Shown here piece after piece: positions 6,159 to 8,964 of a DNA stretch of 8,964 nucleotides. Every line of letters starts with the position of its first letter. The first letter of the stretch is position 1. The notes under the pieces were generated by a model. That model was not told where the DNA came from. It was given only the letters and a program-made list of their open reading frames with translations, and made no database searches. The DNA comes from Myxococcales bacterium (lineage in GTDB: Bacteria > Myxococcota > Myxococcia > Myxococcales > Myxococcaceae), in contig PMBV01000336.1 of NCBI GenBank assembly GCA_003153055.1, forward strand, positions 1-8,964, written 5' to 3'. The position numbers were made by a program, and so were the translations under genes.

Positions 6159-7346
6159 ATGCGCACCATCGGGATGTCCATTCTGACCGTCATGGCGATG
6201 ACGGGGTGTGGTGGGCCGACGGGCACGGCGACCTTGTCGTTCGCCAGCGACGTCTCGGTCTTCGATGGCCGTACGGAGCATGCGGTGTTGACGCTTCGCG
6301 CGGTGGCGGCCAATGGCCAGCCGGGCACTGGGGTGGTGACGCTGGTGGCGACGGTGGGCTCCTTCGTCGGCGGCCCCCAGGCGACGCTGGTCGACGGCCT
6401 GGCGACGGCCACGTACGTGTGCAACCCCGTGGAGGACCCGGCGTGCAACGGCCAGCTCCAACTCGGTGCGAGCTGGGGCGGGCTAAACGAGCGTCTCGGG
6501 GTGCGAGTGACGCCGTCGGAGGTGGTGGGCCAGGTGCGGTGGAAGGCAGTGCCGACGCTGACGCTGTCTGAGCTGAATGCGATGGCCGTGGGGGCCGGCG
6601 GCAGGCTGTGGGCGGTGGGGAACTCGGGGGCGGCGGTCGCGCTGAGCGGCTCGCTCTGGAGCCAGGTGTTGACCGGCACGTTCGCGGACCTGTTGGCGGT
6701 GAGCTTCACCAGCGCGGGCGAGGGAGTGATCGTCGGGCGGCAAGGCACCTTCCTCATCGAGCGTGCCGGGGTGCTGGAGCCGGTGGAGACGCACCTGGAG
6801 GTGGACTTCACCGCGGTGCTCGCCTCGTCGGTGACAGACGTGGTGATCGGCGCGAGAGACGGAACGCTCTACCAGTTCGACGGAGCCACGCTGACCAAGG
6901 CCTCGTCATTGGGCGTTTCGGTGGTGTCGCTGACCGCGAACGGGGCCCGAGTCTGGGCCGGTGGTGAGGGGGCGCTCGCGGTTCGTGACAGTGGAACGTG
7001 GGGGGCGGCGACGCTCCCGGTGGAGACCCGACTCAATATCGCCGCGTCGAGCCCGGAGGGCCTGTGGCTGGGCGGCCCTCGGCTGACCGCGTCGGGGAGC
7101 GTGCTGATGCTCGGTCCCAGCGATTGGAGGACCTTCGACCTGGCCGAGCCAATGACTGGGCTGGCCGTGGTGCCCGACAGCTCGGAGCGTTTCGTCATCA
7201 GCCTCGGCTCGGTCTGGCGGCAGGTGGGGGTCGGCACCCCGTTCGCGCAGATCGACGCCCCCATGGGCGGAAACGCGGTGGCGAGCCGAGGGGTGGGGGA
7301 TTTGGTGGTGGTGGGCCCTCCAGGGCTCTCGATCATTCGGTACTGA
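6159..7346 (+). CDS. Predicted lipoprotein: Ig-like domain plus beta-propeller
   Basis: A 395-residue exported protein. The N-terminus is a short lipoprotein signal peptide: Arg2, a hydrophobic stretch, then a lipobox ending MTGC with acceptor Cys17. It should be lipid-anchored in the inner or outer membrane; residues after the cysteine (GGPTG) show no Asp+2 retention signal of the E. coli type. Residues about 22-118 look like a bacterial Ig-like (invasin/Big_1-type) domain, with Cys88 and Cys96 possibly forming a disulfide. From about 130 to the end there are about seven repeats of 30-45 residues with a pattern such as RLWAVGNSGA (149-158), VIVGRQG (190-196), VVIGARDG (228-235), VWAGGEGA (265-272), LWLGGPR (302-308) and LVVVGPPG (382-389), which suggests a seven-bladed propeller. 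No catalytic motif is visible; a binding or cell-surface role is inferred. The start is set by TAGGAGG at 6144-6150. Confidence 0.8.
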   Translation: MRTIGMSILTVMAMTGCGGPTGTATLSFASDVSVFDGRTEHAVLTLRAVAANGQPGTGVVTLVATVGSFVGGPQATLVDGLATATYVCNPVEDPACNGQLQLGASWGGLNERLGVRVTPSEVVGQVRWKAVPTLTLSELNAMAVGAGGRLWAVGNSGAAVALSGSLWSQVLTGTFADLLAVSFTSAGEGVIVGRQGTFLIERAGVLEPVETHLEVDFTAVLASSVTDVVIGARDGTLYQFDGATLTKASSLGVSVVSLTANGARVWAGGEGALAVRDSGTWGAATLPVETRLNIAASSPEGLWLGGPRLTASGSVLMLGPSDWRTFDLAEPMTGLAVVPDSSERFVISLGSVWRQVGVGTPFAQIDAPMGGNAVASRGVGDLVVVGPPGLSIIRY

Positions 7347-7412
7347 GGCCCGGCTGGCCCTTCGACGGGTCCGCTGGTACCCTTCTGGCGCGACGCGGCT
7401 CCAACGCCGTTG

Positions 7413-8228
7413 ATGACACACACCGAGTCGCGCCCGGAGTCACGTTTGCCGAATGCCGCAAGTGGGAAGGTCTACCTGGTCGGAGGCGGGCCTGGAGATC
7501 CCGAATTGCTCACGCTGAAGGCGGTGCGGGTGATCTCCGAGGCCGACGCGATCCTCTATGATCAACTGTTGAACCCCGAGGTGCTGCGGCATTCACGAGC
7601 GGACGCCGAGCTCTTCTTCGTGGGGAAGAAGAAGGGTGACCACACCTTCAAGCAATCGGAGATCAACGAGTTGTTGTACGAGCTGTCGCAGCGGCACCGG
7701 GTGGTGGCCCGGCTCAAGGGGGGCGACCCGCTCACCTTCGGCCGAGGCGGCGAGGAGTACGAGCACCTGGCCCGGCGCGGGGTGGAGTGCGAGATCATCC
7801 CCGGCATCACCTCGGCGGTGGCCTCGTCGGCGTCCTTCGGGCTGCCGCTGACCCACCGAGAGTTCGCTTCGTCGGTGACCTTCGCCACGGGGCACGCGAG
7901 CGCGAATGGCACGCCGGAGAGCTTCGCCGGGTTCGAGCTCAAGGGCCGCACGCTGGTGGTGTACATGGGGTTGTCGGCGGTCGACCGGATCATGGGCGAG
8001 CTGCGGTGCGTGCCCGCGAACCAGGGGACTCCGGCGGCGGTGGTGGAGAAGGCCTCGAGGCCGAGGCAGCGGATTCTCTTCGGGACGATTGAGACGTTGC
8101 CGGAGATCGTTCGCCAGTCGAAGGTGGAGTCGCCCGCGCTGATCGTGGTGGGCGACGCGGTGCGCTTCGCCGAGAACGTGGCCGAGCTCAGGGCACGAAT
8201 GGTGGCGCCGGTCAAAACGGAGGTCTGA
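7413..8228 (+). CDS. cobA: Uroporphyrinogen-III C-methyltransferase (SUMT)
   Basis: A 271-residue single-domain SUMT. It transfers two methyl groups from S-adenosylmethionine to uroporphyrinogen III, giving precorrin-2, the branch point to siroheme and cobalamin, in the cytoplasm. Family motifs are all present: GGGPGDPELLT (24-34), RLKGGDPLTFGRGGEE (100-115), PGITSA (130-135), GLPLTHRE (143-150) and VTFATGH (155-161). Asp50 and Lys72 align with the active-site Asp248 and Lys270 of E. coli CysG by spacing and context. Length is usual for free-standing SUMT (about 250-280), with an 18-residue leader. The dehydrogenase/ferrochelatase half found in CysG is absent. The ATG at 7413 is preceded by an in-frame TTG at 7410 and has no clear Shine-Dalgarno, so the exact start is uncertain. 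It lies 66 nt after the lipoprotein gene and may have its own promoter. The symbol could equally be sumT or cysG-like. Confidence 0.92.
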   Translation: MTHTESRPESRLPNAASGKVYLVGGGPGDPELLTLKAVRVISEADAILYDQLLNPEVLRHSRADAELFFVGKKKGDHTFKQSEINELLYELSQRHRVVARLKGGDPLTFGRGGEEYEHLARRGVECEIIPGITSAVASSASFGLPLTHREFASSVTFATGHASANGTPESFAGFELKGRTLVVYMGLSAVDRIMGELRCVPANQGTPAAVVEKASRPRQRILFGTIETLPEIVRQSKVESPALIVVGDAVRFAENVAELRARMVAPVKTEV

Positions 8229-8233
8229 GCTCC

Positions 8234-8252
8234 GCGGCCAAGCCCAGGCCGC
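8234..8252 (+). terminator. Hairpin just after the SUMT gene
   Basis: GCGGCC (8234-8239) pairs with GGCCGC (8247-8252) around a 7-nt loop, 5 nt past the stop codon. A pyrimidine-rich TCCCTTCC follows rather than a T-run. It is a plausible but weak terminator candidate. Confidence 0.4.
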
Positions 8253-8697
8253 TCCCTTCCAGGGAAACCACAGGCTGCACGGACACGGCGGGCCGTCAGC
8301 CCCATCGGGCAAGAAGACCTCAACTCGAGTGAGGCGTACCTCCGTTCGGAAGGGGTGGATGGCGTAGGGGTCGCGCGCACGAGGGCGAGCACGCCCGTCG
8401 AGCGCCCCCCGGGAAGTGTGCTGTCTATGCAACCACCGGCGGTGACCTTGCGACGCAAGGGCGAGGCGCTCCAATTGCAGCCAAGGGGCAGCGCTTTTCA
8501 ACATCGAACTGGCGCCCTTCAATGCCATTGCTGTGCGTGCCAGTCCCCACGTGGTCGTGCATGGAGATTGCCTGACTGTCTCATCAGATGCCGAACGACC
8601 GCGTTCGCACTGACTGAGGGAGGCAGTCCATACTTCACATCATCCAAGCACGGGCACTTTGCGAAGGGTGCCAACCCATGCTGTAGACACGCGAACC
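8253..8697. other. Stretch without a recognisable gene
   Basis: About 445 bp with no ORF I can support on either strand. The open frames here are short or low-complexity, lack the G/C third-position bias of real genes in this window, and resemble no family I know. I see no tRNA, repeat, insertion-sequence end or attachment site. Base composition looks less biased than in the neighbouring genes. It may be decayed coding DNA, possibly including the lost N-terminal half of the adjacent P450 remnant, but no P450 motif is readable in it. Confidence 0.5.
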
Positions 8698-8964
8698 ATG
8701 CCGTCGACCGTCTTCGCGGGCCACGAGACAACCGCGCGCACCATGACGTTCGCCTGGTACGCTGGCGACGAACCCGAAGGTGACCGAGCGCCTGCACGAG
8801 GAGCTCGATCGAGTGCTCGGAGGGCGCACACCGACCGTAGATGAGCTGAAGCAGCTCCCGTACACGACAGGCGATCAAGGAGGTCCTGCGGCTCTCAGCT
8901 CGGTCCGCTTGCACCAGCGCCCACCGGCCCCGAGGCCCCCCGGCCCTCGAGACCCCCCACACCC
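8698..8964 (+). pseudogene. Cytochrome P450 remnant (I-helix to K-helix), frameshifted, cut by window end
   Basis: Three consecutive frames each read as adjacent parts of a P450. Frame 1 (8698-8760) gives FAGHETTARTMTFAWY, the I-helix with the oxygen-activating (A/G)Gx(E/D)T(T/S) motif. Frame 2 (8762-8866) continues with LATNPKVTERLHEELDRVL and then DELKQLPYT, typical of the J-helix region. Frame 3 (8868-8894) gives QAIKEVLRL, the K-helix with its ExxR motif (E-V-L-R). Each junction is explained by a 2-nt deletion or 1-nt insertion (near 8761 and 8867). Beyond 8894 I cannot read the expected sequence in any frame. The heme-cysteine loop would lie beyond the window. No P450 N-terminus is recognisable upstream. 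An intact P450 is a heme monooxygenase; this copy cannot make one without two frame corrections. Sequencing errors could mimic this, but the missing 5' half and unreadable end favour true decay. Confidence 0.72.

Noticed and set aside
7347..7412. Sigma-54 type promoter before the SUMT gene (TGGC at about 7355)
   Set aside because: No GC element follows at the required spacing, so the match is not better than chance.
8355..8783. Plus-strand open frame of 142 codons in the gene-poor right part
   Set aside because: Low-complexity, Arg/Cys/His-rich product without codon bias or family resemblance; it overlaps the P450 remnant in a different frame.
8519..8962. Minus-strand open frame of 147 codons at the right end
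   Set aside because: Antisense to the readable P450 motifs; no ribosome site or recognisable domain.

Overview
The window is high-GC bacterial chromosome (roughly two-thirds G+C by eye). Strong codon bias puts G or C at third positions, and this produces long antisense shadow ORFs. The gene content (two paralogous PilT-type ATPases in tandem, a single-domain Hpt protein, a cNMP-binding/DUF1003 membrane protein, and a lipoprotein that looks like an Ig domain plus beta-propeller) fits a myxobacterium or other member of Myxococcota. That placement is an inference from gene content and composition, not from a marker gene.

Layout. 1-2236 (minus): two PilT-family retraction-type ATPase genes in one transcription unit. 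The upstream gene (791-2236) is complete and carries an extra MshEN-like N-terminal domain. The downstream gene (1-780) runs off the left edge of the window. 2341-4122 (plus, divergent from the PilT pair): a half-size ABC exporter with fused membrane and ATPase domains. It converges on an Hpt gene (4130-4474, minus); the stop codons are 7 nt apart and lie inside one perfect inverted repeat. 4621-5487 (plus, divergent from Hpt): cNMP-binding domain fused to DUF1003. 5672-6055 (plus): small protein of unknown function. 6159-7346 (plus): predicted lipoprotein. 7413-8228 (plus): uroporphyrinogen-III C-methyltransferase (SUMT). 8229-8697: no credible gene. 8698-8964: remnant of a cytochrome P450 gene spread over three frames, running off the right edge.

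How the genes work together. The only clear functional unit is the PilT pair, which probably supplies motor ATPases for a type IV pilus or related filament. The Hpt protein and the cNMP-binding protein are signalling components with no partner in the window. The ABC exporter, the lipoprotein and the SUMT look like separate transcription units. I see no RNA gene, CRISPR array, insertion sequence, phage gene or recognisable defence system. The most noteworthy observations are the MshEN-like domain fused to a PilT-type ATPase with its key arginines missing, the His-box substitution in the second PilT, the hairpin shared by two convergent genes, and the decayed P450.
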